Positions 1-8,025 of a stretch of 64,000 nt of DNA are shown piece by piece; within the stretch, counting starts at the first letter, position 1, and each line of letters starts with the position of its first letter. The DNA comes from Phenylobacterium sp. (lineage in GTDB: Bacteria > Pseudomonadota > Alphaproteobacteria > Caulobacterales > Caulobacteraceae). A program made the position numbers and the translations under genes. The notes beneath the pieces were generated by a model, which worked only from the letters and a program-made list of their open reading frames with translations, was not told where the DNA came from and made no database searches. The DNA is taken from the NCBI RefSeq assembly GCF_013822795.1, contig NZ_PNLB01000001.1:300673-364672 (forward strand), read 5' to 3'.

Positions 1-602
1 CTGGGCAGGACTTCCAACTCCAGGCTGGTCCAGGTTCCGTTGGCGATGGTGGGGGCGGTCGTCGAGGGGATGCAGTGCTCCTTGGCCTTCACCCCGCCGA
101 AGGTGATGCTCGTCCCCGGCGTGCAGACTGCGCCGGTGGGGCGGGGGGCCTCGCCGTCGCGGCCGAGGATCTGGAACTCGACCGACATCGGGAACGACTG
201 GCCCAGGCTCATGCTCTGCGGGCTTTGGCTGTCGAACATCAGCCCGCTGTTGCTGCGCGCCCAGGCCGGGGTGTCGGGCAGGGCCGGATCGAGCACGCGG
301 TAGTTCAGCCGCAGGCGATAGGCCTTGAACGGGGTCTTGTAGAATAGGTGGCCGAACTTGCCGCCGAACTTGCCGTCGTAGCCGGCGTAGGAGACGGCGA
401 TCGCGCCGTCGCGAACCACGAAGGTGTCGGCGTAGTTTTCGCCCGCCGGGAAGCCGGCGATCTTGGGCGTCCAGCCGTCGAGCGTGCGGCCATCGAAGAT
501 CGGACGCCACTTGCCGGCCTCGGCGTGGGCGGGGGCGGCGAGCAGCGCGAAAACGGCCAGCGTCGCGAGCGCGGCGGCCGGGCGGCATGAGGGCGTGGGG
601 AT
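1..602 (-). CDS. DUF1080 / 3-keto-disaccharide hydrolase family protein (C-terminus beyond window edge)
   Basis: Exported DUF1080-fold protein. Established: the family includes 3-keto-glycoside hydrolases acting after GMC-type sugar 3-dehydrogenases. About 200 codons are visible and the 3' end lies beyond base 1. The mature N-terminus reads EAGKWRPIFDGRTLDGWTPK, the typical DUF1080 opening (FDG.TL.GW), after a hydrophobic leader ending APAHA; further in, NYADTFVVRDGAI and GLMFDSQ also fit. The start is odd. The reading frame is open upstream but has no ATG, GTG or TTG near the leader; a good Shine-Dalgarno GGGAGGAG (609-616) lies six bases before an ATC codon (600-602), which would give (M)PTPSCRPAAALATLAVFAL. 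The only nearby ATG (about 586-588) is out of frame. Either AUC initiation or a base error is implied. It is divergent from the GMC dehydrogenase, its likely pathway partner. Confidence 0.8.
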   Translation of the reverse strand, partial: MPTPSCRPAAALATLAVFALLAAPAHAEAGKWRPIFDGRTLDGWTPKIAGFPAGENYADTFVVRDGAIAVSYAGYDGKFGGKFGHLFYKTPFKAYRLRLNYRVLDPALPDTPAWARSNSGLMFDSQSPQSMSLGQSFPMSVEFQILGRDGEAPRPTGAVCTPGTSITFGGVKAKEHCIPSTTAPTIANGTWTSLELEVLP

Positions 603-784
603 GTCAGTCTCCTCCCGGAAGGTGTGGACGCGCGTTTCGGCGTTCCCTTGTCTGCTTGCAATGTAACCCATTTCATGAAACCTGGGAGCCGCAAAGCGCA
701 GGTCGGCGCAGATGCGGATTCGCGTCCGCAGCCGACCCGCGACAGAACCAGGCGGATCGCGCCGCCGAACCGAGACCGGGGGAA

Positions 785-2518
785 ATGATGGCCAATCTGA
801 ACGGCCGTTCGCGCCAGGAAAACACCTATGACGCCATCGTCGTCGGCAGCGGCATCAGCGGCGGCTGGGCCGCCAAGGAACTGACGCAGAAGGGTCTGAA
901 GACCCTGGTGCTGGAGCGCGGGCCGATGGTCCGTCACCTGGAAGACTATCCGACGGCGATGACCGATCCGTGGGACACCAAGTACCCGCAGGGCAAGCTG
1001 CCGGCCGCCGAGCTGAAGGCGCAATATCCGGTGCAGTCGCGCACCGGCTACACGGTCACGGAATACACCAAGCACTTCTTCGTCCGGGACGACGAGAACC
1101 CGTACACCGAGGAAGAGCGGTTCGACTGGATCCGCAGCTATCAGGTGGGCGGGCGCTCGCTGACCTGGGGCCGCCAGAGCTATCGCCACAGCCCGATGGA
1201 CTTCGAGGCCAACGCCCGCGAGGGGATCGCGATCGACTGGCCGATCCGCTACGCGGACCTCGCGCCGTGGTACGACTATGTGGAGCGCTTCATCGGCGTC
1301 TCCGGCCAGAACGAAGGGCTGGCGCATCTGCCGGACGGCCAGTTCCAGCCGCCGATGGAGATGAACTGCGTCGAGAAGGCCTTCAAGTCGCGGGTCGAGG
1401 GCCGGTTCGGCGAGCGCCGGATCACGATGGGCCGCGCCGCGCACCTGACCGAGCCGACCGAGGAGCAGCTGAGCCTGGGCCGCAGCAAGTGCCAGCACCG
1501 CAACATGTGCATGCGCGGCTGCCCGTTCGGCGGCTACTTCAGCTCCAACTCGGCGACGCTGGTGGCGGCCGAGCGGACCGGCAACCTGAACCTGCGGCCG
1601 AACTCGATCGTCACCTCGCTGATCTATGACGCCAAGGCCGGCAAGGCGAGCGGCGTGCGGATCCTCGATTCCGAGACGATGAAGGAAGAGGAATACTACG
1701 CCGAGGTGATCTTCCTCTGCGCCTCGGCCCTCAACTCGACCTGGATTCTGATGAACTCGACCAGCTCGCGGTTCGAGAACGGCTTCGGCAACGGCAGCGA
1801 CCAACTGGGCCGCAACGTGATGGACCATCACTTCCGCGTCGGGGCCAAGGCGGACGTCACCGAGTTCGCCGATAAGTACTATTCCGGCCGCCGGCCGAAC
1901 GGCATCTACATCCCGCGCTTCCGTAACCTGGGCGACGCGGCGACCAAGAAGGACTTCCTGCGCGGCTACGGCTACCAGGGCGGGGCCTCGCGTCCGGGCT
2001 GGGACCGCGACCTGGCGGGAGAGGGCTTCGGCGCCGATCGCAAGGCGGCGATGAGCCAGCCTGGCCCGTGGACGATGTCGCTGGGCGCGTTCGGCGAGAT
2101 CCTGCCCTACGAAGACAACCGCGTGACCCTGAACCACGCGGCCAAGGACAAGTTCGGCCTGCCGACCCTGTCGGCCAAGGTGACGATCCGCGAGAACGAA
2201 AAGGCCATGCGCAAGGACATGCAGGCGGCCGCGGTGGAGATGCTGGAAGCCGCGGGGTTCAAGAACGTGCAGGCCGCCGACCTTGGCTATGCGCCGGGCC
2301 TGGGCATCCACGAGATGGGCACGGCGCGGATGGGCCGGGACCCGAAGACCTCGGTGCTGAACGCGCACAACCAAGTGCACGAGTGCACGAACGTCTACGT
2401 CACCGACGGCGCGGCCATGACCTCGGCCTCCTGCGTGAACCCGTCGCTGACCTACATGGCGCTGACCGCCCGGGCCGTCGACCACGCGGTCCAGGCCAAG
2501 CGCAAGGGGGACCTGTGA
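785..2518 (+). CDS. GMC family FAD oxidoreductase, probable sugar 3-dehydrogenase large subunit
   Basis: 577 residues. FAD-dependent glucose-methanol-choline oxidoreductase. The Rossmann motif VVGSGISGGWAAKEL lies near residues 19-33, followed by VLERG. A cysteine-bearing segment CQHRNMCMRGCPFGG sits mid-protein, and a C-terminal GMC_oxred_C domain carries GIHEMGTARMG and VNPSLTYMALTARA. Start chosen at ATG 785 (a second ATG follows at 788) after GGGGGAA. Its stop overlaps the next gene in TGATG. Established: GMC enzymes paired with a gluconate-2-dehydrogenase subunit-3 protein form periplasmic dehydrogenases, including Caulobacter lactose and glucoside 3-dehydrogenases. The divergent DUF1080 hydrolase supports 3-keto-sugar chemistry. 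Substrate unknown; the electron acceptor (a cytochrome c in related systems) is not in view. Confidence 0.9.
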   Translation: MMANLNGRSRQENTYDAIVVGSGISGGWAAKELTQKGLKTLVLERGPMVRHLEDYPTAMTDPWDTKYPQGKLPAAELKAQYPVQSRTGYTVTEYTKHFFVRDDENPYTEEERFDWIRSYQVGGRSLTWGRQSYRHSPMDFEANAREGIAIDWPIRYADLAPWYDYVERFIGVSGQNEGLAHLPDGQFQPPMEMNCVEKAFKSRVEGRFGERRITMGRAAHLTEPTEEQLSLGRSKCQHRNMCMRGCPFGGYFSSNSATLVAAERTGNLNLRPNSIVTSLIYDAKAGKASGVRILDSETMKEEEYYAEVIFLCASALNSTWILMNSTSSRFENGFGNGSDQLGRNVMDHHFRVGAKADVTEFADKYYSGRRPNGIYIPRFRNLGDAATKKDFLRGYGYQGGASRPGWDRDLAGEGFGADRKAAMSQPGPWTMSLGAFGEILPYEDNRVTLNHAAKDKFGLPTLSAKVTIRENEKAMRKDMQAAAVEMLEAAGFKNVQAADLGYAPGLGIHEMGTARMGRDPKTSVLNAHNQVHECTNVYVTDGAAMTSASCVNPSLTYMALTARAVDHAVQAKRKGDL

Positions 2519-3078
2519 TGCTGAACCGTCGCGACGCATTCCGGGGCCTGGCCCTGACCATGGGCATGGTGTCGGTCGGTTTCGCCGGTCCGGTCGCCGC
2601 CGCCCTGCCGCCGCTCGCCTGGACGCCCGCCGCGCTCAACGCCGAGCAGGCCCGCGCGCTCGACGCCGCGGCCGAGCTGATCGTGCCGAAGACCGACACC
2701 CCTGGCGCCCGCGAGGCCAAGGTCCCGCAGTTCGTCGACCGGACGATCGCCACCTATCTCGACAAGACGCAGGGCGAGCTGCTGAAGAGCGGCCTGACGC
2801 AGATGGACGTCGATGCGCGCGCCGCGCACGGCAAGGCGTTCGCCGAGCTGACGAGCGCCCAGCAGACGGCCCTGCTGAGCCGCTACGATCAGGAGGCCGC
2901 CGCCGCCCGCAAGGCGTGGAAGCCGCGCCACTTCTTCTCGCTGCTGAAGGAGTACGTGACGATCGGCTACTTCACCTCCGAGCCCGGCGCGACGCTGGCG
3001 CTGCGGTACGAGCCGGTGCCCGGCGAGTACCACGGCTGCATCCCGCTGGCCGACGTCGGCAAGGCCTGGGCGCTTTAG
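2518..3078 (+). CDS. gluconate 2-dehydrogenase subunit 3 family protein (Tat-exported small subunit)
   Basis: 186 residues. Small partner subunit of the preceding GMC oxidoreductase. The N-terminus MLNRRDAFRGLALTMG has a twin-arginine motif (RRDAFRG) followed by a hydrophobic stretch and an AAA region, so it probably carries the dimer across the inner membrane by Tat, since the GMC subunit has no leader of its own. Conserved family segments are LDAAAELIVPKTDTPGA and FFSLLKEYVTIGYFTSE. The start overlaps the upstream stop (ATG 2518), which implies translational coupling. The stop overlaps that of the convergent DUF3313 gene by four bases (3075-3078). Confidence 0.9.
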   Translation: MLNRRDAFRGLALTMGMVSVGFAGPVAAALPPLAWTPAALNAEQARALDAAAELIVPKTDTPGAREAKVPQFVDRTIATYLDKTQGELLKSGLTQMDVDARAAHGKAFAELTSAQQTALLSRYDQEAAAARKAWKPRHFFSLLKEYVTIGYFTSEPGATLALRYEPVPGEYHGCIPLADVGKAWAL

Positions 3079-3776
3079 CGCGGGGCCACCGGATTGTCGG
3101 GGATCGGCGACATGGCCTTCAGCTCGGCCATGGCCTCGATGCTGATCTTCGCCCAGCGCTCGAACAGCATGGTGAAGTCCGAGCGATTGGTGACGCTGTT
3201 GCGCATATATGGCCCGGTGTCGCCGGCGGTCCGGGAGTCGACGGCGCGTCCGAGCAGGGCGCCGGTCTCGGAGTCTCGCACTTCGATCACGACGGTGGCT
3301 GAGCCAGCGTCTTCGCTGAAGGTCCGCGAGCGGCCGGCGGTCGGGCGGTCCGGGGCGGTGACGTAGAGGTTGGCGACGCCGGTGCGTACGCGCAGGACGT
3401 CGGGCCCAGGAGCCGTGACCACCTGGTATCCGGCCTTGGTGTAAGCTTTCTCGAAGACCTCTTCGAACCCGGTGCGGGCGGAGTCGAGCATCTTCTGGGC
3501 GTCTTCCTTGGAGATGCGCTGCGACAGATCCATCGTATCGTTGTTGTAGTCGCGCACCCAGTTCTTGCGGAACGCCACCTCGGTCGGATCCATCATCACC
3601 TTGGTGTAGGTGCGGAAGTCGGAGCCCGGCAGGACATAGGCCGCATCGAAGCGTTTGGACTTCACGTTGGTGAGCCCGTCCCAGGTGGCGGGCGGCGAGG
3701 CTGCGAGGGCCTGCGGAGCCGCGCTCCCGAGCAGGCAGATGGCGGCGAGCGCGGTGACGACGACACGGCGGGTCAT
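3075..3776 (-). CDS. DUF3313 family exported protein
   Basis: 233 residues. A Sec signal peptide (MTRRVVVTALAAICLLGSAAPQALA) is followed by a domain matching my recollection of DUF3313: ATWDGLTNVKSKRFDAAYVLPG, a DPTEVAFRKNW block, and LGRAVDSRTAGDTG. Function unknown; members are periplasmic or lipid-anchored, and this one lacks a lipobox cysteine. It is a single-gene unit, with the shared GGGTT-N3-CCSGAT element 58 bases before its start (3835-3848). Confidence 0.8.
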   Translation of the reverse strand: MTRRVVVTALAAICLLGSAAPQALAASPPATWDGLTNVKSKRFDAAYVLPGSDFRTYTKVMMDPTEVAFRKNWVRDYNNDTMDLSQRISKEDAQKMLDSARTGFEEVFEKAYTKAGYQVVTAPGPDVLRVRTGVANLYVTAPDRPTAGRSRTFSEDAGSATVVIEVRDSETGALLGRAVDSRTAGDTGPYMRNSVTNRSDFTMLFERWAKISIEAMAELKAMSPIPDNPVAPR

Positions 3777-3834
3777 GGTGGGGCTCCCTGACGATTGATC
3801 AGCGTGACAATGCGCCCGGCCGCAGGGCCCTGAT

Positions 3835-3848
3835 ATCGGGGGGAACCC
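3835..3848 (-). promoter_or_regulatory. shared upstream element, copy 1 (GGGTTCCCCCCGAT)
   Basis: Read on the minus strand, in the sense of DUF3313, this is GGGTTCCCCCCGAT, ending 58 bases before the start codon. Five further copies lie before other units of the 3-14 kb island in the same relative orientation. It is a candidate operator or alternative-sigma promoter element; its role is inference. Confidence 0.45.
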
Positions 3849-3878
3849 GGAGAGCCGGGTCAGGCGCTCTGGCGAGGC

Positions 3879-4742
3879 TCAGCTGACGCGCGGCGCCGGA
3901 TGGGTGCGCGTGAACCACTGCTTGTAGAACACGCCGACGACGAGGCTGACCAGCAGGTAGAGCAACACCGCGGCGGTGACGCGCTTGTCCTCGAAGGCGG
4001 TGTTGGCGATCAGCATGGCGATGCCGGGGTGGCGCACGGAGGCGGCCACGGCGAGGGTCGCCCGGTCGAGGTCGGCCGGGCCGCCCAGCAGGTGCCCGCC
4101 GGCCAGGGTGATGACGGTGAGCACGGCCATGGCGATCACCGTGCCGTTGCCGATCAGATCCCGGATCGCCGGCCAGACGGACACCAGGATCGGGAGGAAG
4201 ACGATCACGACCAGCGCCATGCTCAGTCTGTAGACCCACGTCGCGGCGCGGTAGGCGAAGTCTGGGGCCAGCATGCGGATGATGGCGCCGAGGGCCAGCG
4301 GGATCAGCACGCCGGTGAAGACAGTGGAGGCGATCAGGTGAAACGGCAGCGTCCTGCCGTGGCCGAACAGCTGCGCGGCAAGATCAAAGACCAGTGGCAC
4401 CGCGATGATGGTCAGCAGCGCCATGGCGAAATAGATTCCGTAGGCGTATTCTTTGCGCGCGCCGATCCCGAGTTCCTTGCCGGGCACCAGCGGCGGCACC
4501 GGCGAGATCGCCATCAGCATGATGCCAGCCTTGACCACCGGTTCGAGCGGCAGCATCCAGACCAGCGCCGCGGCGGCCAGCGGGGGAATGATCTCCACCG
4601 CCAGGATCGCCTTGAACAGCAGACCGGGCCGCCGCAGCACGTAGACCAGAGCGCCCGAGCCCGAACGCAGGCCGACCGTGAGCACGAGGCCGGCCAAACT
4701 TAGGCCGAGCAGAAGCGGCAGGATCTGCTTGAGAGCTTCCAT
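3879..4742 (-). CDS. bile acid:sodium symporter (BASS) family transporter
   Basis: 287 residues, almost entirely hydrophobic with about nine predicted membrane spans, which fits the BASS fold. Recognisable segments are GIMLMAISPVPPLVPGK near residue 75 and SVRHPGIAMLIANTAF near residue 235 (family-type SVRHPG/A loop). Substrate unknown; relatives move organic anions with Na+. It lies 36 bases after the DUF4136 lipoprotein gene on the same strand and probably shares its promoter. An alternative assignment to the broader ACR3/auxin-carrier superfamily is less likely. Confidence 0.8.
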   Translation of the reverse strand: MEALKQILPLLLGLSLAGLVLTVGLRSGSGALVYVLRRPGLLFKAILAVEIIPPLAAAALVWMLPLEPVVKAGIMLMAISPVPPLVPGKELGIGARKEYAYGIYFAMALLTIIAVPLVFDLAAQLFGHGRTLPFHLIASTVFTGVLIPLALGAIIRMLAPDFAYRAATWVYRLSMALVVIVFLPILVSVWPAIRDLIGNGTVIAMAVLTVITLAGGHLLGGPADLDRATLAVAASVRHPGIAMLIANTAFEDKRVTAAVLLYLLVSLVVGVFYKQWFTRTHPAPRVS

Positions 4743-4778
4743 GGTCCGGCCGCCTCCGCGGTTCGATGATGATGGGCC

Positions 4779-5384
4779 TCAGGGCAGGGACTTGACCATG
4801 TCCGCGAAGATGGCGTTGACCCCGGCCTGGTCGGCATCGCTCTGGTCGAGCCGCTTCTGCGAGGTGGCGCGCCAGGCGAGCTTGCCGCTGGCCCGGTCGA
4901 TGAGGTCCAGCATCACCGTGCCCTCGACATAGTTGATGTTTCGAACGTCGACATCCATGGGCGGGCCGTACATGCCCCAGCCGAAGCCGCCGATGCAGCC
5001 GCGGATGCCGCAGGCGGCGGGGCCGCCGACCGGGCCCCCGAACGTGTCGACCCGGGTCTCTGTGCGGTTCTGCAGGCCGATGTGGTACTGCACCAACAGG
5101 TTGGCGGACGACGGATCGGAGACCTGGCGGTAGCCCTTGCCGGCCAGGGCGCCTTCGACGGCGGACTTGACCCGGGCCTGAATGATGTCGTTGTCGATGC
5201 GCTTGTCGCCCGATCCGGGCTGCGCGCCCGGGGCCCAGGCCCAAGTCGAGCCTGGCGCGACCGAGACGGCGCTGCTCTTGAGCACCGAGACGTTGCCGCC
5301 GGGGCTCTCGCAGGCGGCGAGGGTCAAGGAGGCCGCGGTCACGCCCGCCGCCAGGGCCAGGGATTTCAAGACGCCGCTACGCAT
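4779..5384 (-). CDS. DUF4136 family lipoprotein
   Basis: 201 residues. The leader ends LTLAAC (lipobox; lipidated Cys near residue 24). The mature part has the DUF4136 pattern: TWAWAPG, then DIIQARVKSAVEGALAGKGYRQV, then LLVQYHIG, and late VMLDLIDRASGKLAWRATS. A glycine-rich insert with two cysteines (PAACGIRGCIGGFGWG) lies mid-protein. Envelope protein of unknown function. First gene of a probable two-gene unit with the BASS transporter; a shared element (5464-5477) lies 79 bases upstream. Confidence 0.82.
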   Translation of the reverse strand: MRSGVLKSLALAAGVTAASLTLAACESPGGNVSVLKSSAVSVAPGSTWAWAPGAQPGSGDKRIDNDIIQARVKSAVEGALAGKGYRQVSDPSSANLLVQYHIGLQNRTETRVDTFGGPVGGPAACGIRGCIGGFGWGMYGPPMDVDVRNINYVEGTVMLDLIDRASGKLAWRATSQKRLDQSDADQAGVNAIFADMVKSLP

Positions 5385-5463
5385 GTGACTTTCCCATCTT
5401 TGGTTGCAGGGCCGCGATCTGCGGCGGTGCCTGGGAATGTCCGGCCCCTTCCGGAGACCAGCA

Positions 5464-5477
5464 ATCGGGTCAAACCC
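5464..5477 (-). promoter_or_regulatory. shared upstream element, copy 2 (GGGTTTGACCCGAT)
   Basis: Minus-strand GGGTTTGACCCGAT, identical to copy 6 at 13914-13927 over 14 bases, 79 bases before the DUF4136 start. The sequence is a near-palindrome (ATCGGGT-N3-ACCC). Confidence 0.5.
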
Positions 5478-5543
5478 TCGCCCTGGGCTAAGGGGCGGCT
5501 GACGAGCGGTCTCCGCAGGCGCCGATCTTGGAGAAGACGGTGA

Positions 5544-5906
5544 TCACTTCTCGGGTTCGGGGGCGCCGAGCGGGCGGCTGAAGGCTTCCAGGTCCCGTTC
5601 GAGGAAGTAGTTGAGCGCTGTGCGGATGACCGCGATGGCCGCCAGTTGGCCGATGTCGTCCCAGGTGGGGGCGATCGCGGTACGGGCGATGTCGGCGGCA
5701 AGCGCGAATTCCAGGGCCAGGATGATCCAGCGCGCGAAGCGGGTCCAAACCTGCCGGCGGGTGAGCGCCGCCGGCCCGGCCGGCATCACCATGTAGCGCC
5801 CAGCCAGATAGACGCCCTCGATGACGCCGATGGCGATGCACAGCACGCAGATCATCTCTGCGATCAGCGCGACGTAGGTGGCCAGTTCTTGGAGAGCGGA
5901 TTCCAT
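5544..5906 (-). CDS. DUF1622 family membrane protein
   Basis: 120 residues with three hydrophobic segments; it matches the small DUF1622 inner-membrane family (LGRYM-like AGRYMVMP, RRQVWTRFARWIILALEFALAADIARTAIAPTW, LNYFLERDLE). ATG 5906 is chosen; an in-frame TTG at 5918 would add four residues, and neither has a clear Shine-Dalgarno. Function unknown. The shared element copy (5941-5953) is 34 bases upstream. Confidence 0.82.
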   Translation of the reverse strand: MESALQELATYVALIAEMICVLCIAIGVIEGVYLAGRYMVMPAGPAALTRRQVWTRFARWIILALEFALAADIARTAIAPTWDDIGQLAAIAVIRTALNYFLERDLEAFSRPLGAPEPEK

Positions 5907-5940
5907 GGGGGCAGCCAAGTGGACGCCGTCATGCGCGGCT

Positions 5941-5953
5941 ATCGGGGAAACCC
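5941..5953 (-). promoter_or_regulatory. shared upstream element, copy 3 (GGGTTTCCCCGAT)
   Basis: Minus-strand GGGTTTCCCCGAT, one base shorter than the 14-base form, 34 bases before the DUF1622 start. Confidence 0.4.
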
Positions 5954-5992
5954 TGAGGCGGCCGCCGGATCTGCCCGGCGCCGCTTGCAGGC

Positions 5993-6436
5993 CTAGTTGA
6001 TCTTTTTAGCCGCCGCCTTCTCGAGCTGGGCGGCCTCGCCCCGGGTGATGACGCCGTCGCCGTTGGGGTCTTTGGCTTTGAAGCGCGCGGCGGTGTAGGC
6101 GTCGATCTCGGCCGGGGTGACGAGATTGTCCTTGTTGGCGTCCATGGCCTGGAACCAGCCGCCCTTGCCGACCAGCCCGGCGCGGTCGACGCCGCGCTCT
6201 TCGAGGTCCATGCGGGTGCTGGCGGCGGCGCGGTCCCACTCCTGCGGCGTGATCTTACCGTCCTTGTTGGTGTCGGCGCGCATGAGGAACTTGCGCCGGG
6301 AGTCCTGGTACTCCTGGGGCGTGATCTTGCCGTCCTTGTTGGCGTCGGCGAGCAACTCCTGGGCCGCGGCCGCGGTGGCCAGCAAAGACCCGGAGGCCAG
6401 CAGAGCGAAGGCGGCGGCGAGGATGAGACGGTTCAT
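5993..6436 (-). CDS. secreted EF-hand (calmodulin-like) calcium-binding protein
   Basis: 147 residues. A signal peptide (MNRLILAAAFALLASGSLLATAAAA) is followed by four canonical 12-residue EF loops: DANKDGKITPQE, DTNKDGKITPQE, DANKDNLVTPAE and DPNGDGVITRGE, all with acidic residues at positions 1, 3 or 5 and 12. The start ATG 6436 gives a clean leader; the frame stays open upstream but without leader character. It probably binds Ca2+ in the periplasm. It is divergent from the DUF2092 gene, with the palindromic element at 6564-6578 between them. Confidence 0.88.
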   Translation of the reverse strand: MNRLILAAAFALLASGSLLATAAAAQELLADANKDGKITPQEYQDSRRKFLMRADTNKDGKITPQEWDRAAASTRMDLEERGVDRAGLVGKGGWFQAMDANKDNLVTPAEIDAYTAARFKAKDPNGDGVITRGEAAQLEKAAAKKIN

Positions 6437-6564
6437 GGCATGGCCTTTCGTCGCGACGATTGTCGCAGGGATGCTCACGCGTCCGGCCCGGACGAACCAT
6501 TGGGCGTCCACCTGAGGCGGCGAGGGCAATGGGCCTGATGCGGCCATTCCTGGCGGGAACGTCC

Positions 6565-6578
6565 GGGTTGCACCCGAT
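6565..6578 (+). promoter_or_regulatory. shared upstream element, copy 4 (GGGTTGCACCCGAT)
   Basis: Plus-strand GGGTTGCACCCGAT, 55 bases before the DUF2092 start at 6634. With the preceding C it is an inverted repeat, CGGGT-TGC-ACCCG, so it could also act on the divergent EF-hand gene, whose start is 128 bases away. Confidence 0.45.
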
Positions 6579-6633
6579 AGGCGCGTGCGGGCGCCGATGA
6601 AACCGTGGCGCGTCCATGGCGGAGGAACGGGCG

Positions 6634-7383
6634 ATGCCGCATGCAAATCATCCAAGGGCGAGGTGGGCGGCGGCCGGCGTAGTGCTGGCGTTCTGCCTCG
6701 CCTCGGCGGCGACAGCGCAGGACGCGCGCGATCCAGCCGCCCTGCAGGCCGCCGAGAAAATGGGCGCCTATCTGCAGTCGCTGAAGACTTTCGAGGTGAC
6801 GTCGGACGTCACCATGGGGGCGCTGGACAACGGCCAGCCGCGGCAGTTGAAGGCATCGGTCGACTACAAGGTGCGGCGGCCGAACGGCTTCGTCATCGAG
6901 AGCGCCGGCGAGAAGAAGGCCCGCAAGTTCATCTATGACGGCAAGGCCTTCACGGTCTTCGCGCCGAAGGTTGGTTACTACGCCTCGGTCTCGGCGCCGC
7001 CGACGATCAAGCAGACGCTGGACGTGGTCTACGACACCTACGGCATCGCGCTGCCGCTCGCGGATCTGTTCTACTGGGGCGAGGGCGCCTCGCCGACCGA
7101 GGCGGTGATCTCGGCGAGCAAGGTCGGTCAGGAGACGATCGGCGGGGCGGCGACCGACCACTACCGCTATCGCAGCACCGACCTGGAGTGGGACATCTGG
7201 ATCCAGCGCGGCGCCCAGCCGCTGCCGCGCAAGATCACGATTACGACTCTCGATGACCCGGCCAAGCCGACCTATTCGTCGGTTCTGACTTGGAACGTCG
7301 CCCCGAATTTCCCGGCCGGGACCTTCGCCTTCAACCCCGCCAAGGACGCCAAGCCGATCGCGCTGGCGAAGGTGAACCCATGA
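6634..7383 (+). CDS. DUF2092 family exported protein, copy A
   Basis: 249 residues. Signal peptide (RWAAAGVVLAFCLASAATAQ), then a DUF2092 domain: AAEKMGAYLQSLKTFEV, KVRRPNGFVIES, RKFIYDGKAFTVFAPK, LPLADLFYW and DHYRYRSTDLEWDIWIQ. The fold resembles LolA/outer-membrane lipoprotein-sorting proteins (established only as a superfamily relation), so a periplasmic lipid or lipoprotein role is possible. Start chosen at ATG 6634, because GGAGGA (6621-6626) is seven bases before it, rather than ATG 6616. Overlaps the next gene by ATGA. A paralogue with the same kind of partner lies at 11774-12553. Confidence 0.82.
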   Translation: MPHANHPRARWAAAGVVLAFCLASAATAQDARDPAALQAAEKMGAYLQSLKTFEVTSDVTMGALDNGQPRQLKASVDYKVRRPNGFVIESAGEKKARKFIYDGKAFTVFAPKVGYYASVSAPPTIKQTLDVVYDTYGIALPLADLFYWGEGASPTEAVISASKVGQETIGGAATDHYRYRSTDLEWDIWIQRGAQPLPRKITITTLDDPAKPTYSSVLTWNVAPNFPAGTFAFNPAKDAKPIALAKVNP

Positions 7384-7997
7384 GCGGCCTGGTGAAGACG
7401 CCGATCCTGGTCGGCCGCGGGCTGGCTGCGGCGGCGGTCCTGGCGCTGCTCGCCGGGCCGGTCGAGGCCCGCCCGCGACTTGGCGGACCTGGTCTGGGCG
7501 GCGGTTTCAGTCACATGGGCGCGGCCAGCAGCATCCACGCGCCGGGCGGCGGCGCCTTCGCCGGCGGCGGGCGGCTGGGCGGCGGCGGCGCGGGCGAGCA
7601 ATGGCACGCCGGCGGCGGGGGTGCGATCAGCCGGCCCGGGCAGGGCGGCGGCGGCGAACAGTGGCATCCGGGACCCGGCCCTGGACCTGGACCTGGACCA
7701 CATCCGCCTCCGCGACCGCCGCCGCCTCCGCCGCCTGCGTGGGGGCCGTGGTGGGGTTGGGACGACGACCCGTACTGGAACTATCCGGTGGCCACGGCCG
7801 CCGCGGTCGGGGTCGTGGCCGGGACGGCCGCAGCGGTGACGTCGGCGGCTCTGGGCAGCACGGCCTACAGCCTCCCGGGCAACTGCGTGACCGTGTTCCG
7901 GGGAGACCTGACCTACTTCCAATGCGGATCGGTCTGGTACCAGCCGCAGTACCTGGGCAGCGGCGTGACCTACGTCGTGGTGGCCCCGCCGCCTTAG
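7380..7997 (+). CDS. secreted Gly/Pro-rich low-complexity protein, paralogue A
   Basis: 205 residues, no named family recognised. A leader ending LAGPVEA is followed by about 90 residues rich in Gly, then a Pro-Gly run and a polyproline stretch (PPRPPPPPPP), WGPWWGWDDD, a hydrophobic Ala/Val/Thr segment (GTAAAVTSAALGS), and a compact C-terminus with two cysteines ending QPQYLGSGVTYVVV. The same hydrophobic segment and C-terminal pattern recur in the Asn-rich protein at 11131-11763. ATG 7380 overlaps the upstream stop. Probably surface or periplasmic; function unknown. Confidence 0.75.
   Translation: MSGLVKTPILVGRGLAAAAVLALLAGPVEARPRLGGPGLGGGFSHMGAASSIHAPGGGAFAGGGRLGGGGAGEQWHAGGGGAISRPGQGGGGEQWHPGPGPGPGPGPHPPPRPPPPPPPAWGPWWGWDDDPYWNYPVATAAAVGVVAGTAAAVTSAALGSTAYSLPGNCVTVFRGDLTYFQCGSVWYQPQYLGSGVTYVVVAPPP
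7681..7698 (+). repeat. tandem hexamer (CTGGAC)x3 in coding sequence
   Basis: Three perfect tandem CTGGAC units encode part of the alternating Pro-Gly tract of the low-complexity protein. Being in frame and six bases long, copy changes would lengthen the tract without a frameshift. Confidence 0.7.
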
Positions 7998-8025
7998 GCT
8001 GGAAATTAGAAGAGGGTTCTAAGGC

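Noticed and set aside
305..2539. 744-codon open frame on the minus strand opposite the GMC gene
   Set aside because: Composition artefact of high GC3 antisense to a well-conserved gene; Arg/Ala/His-rich, no domains.
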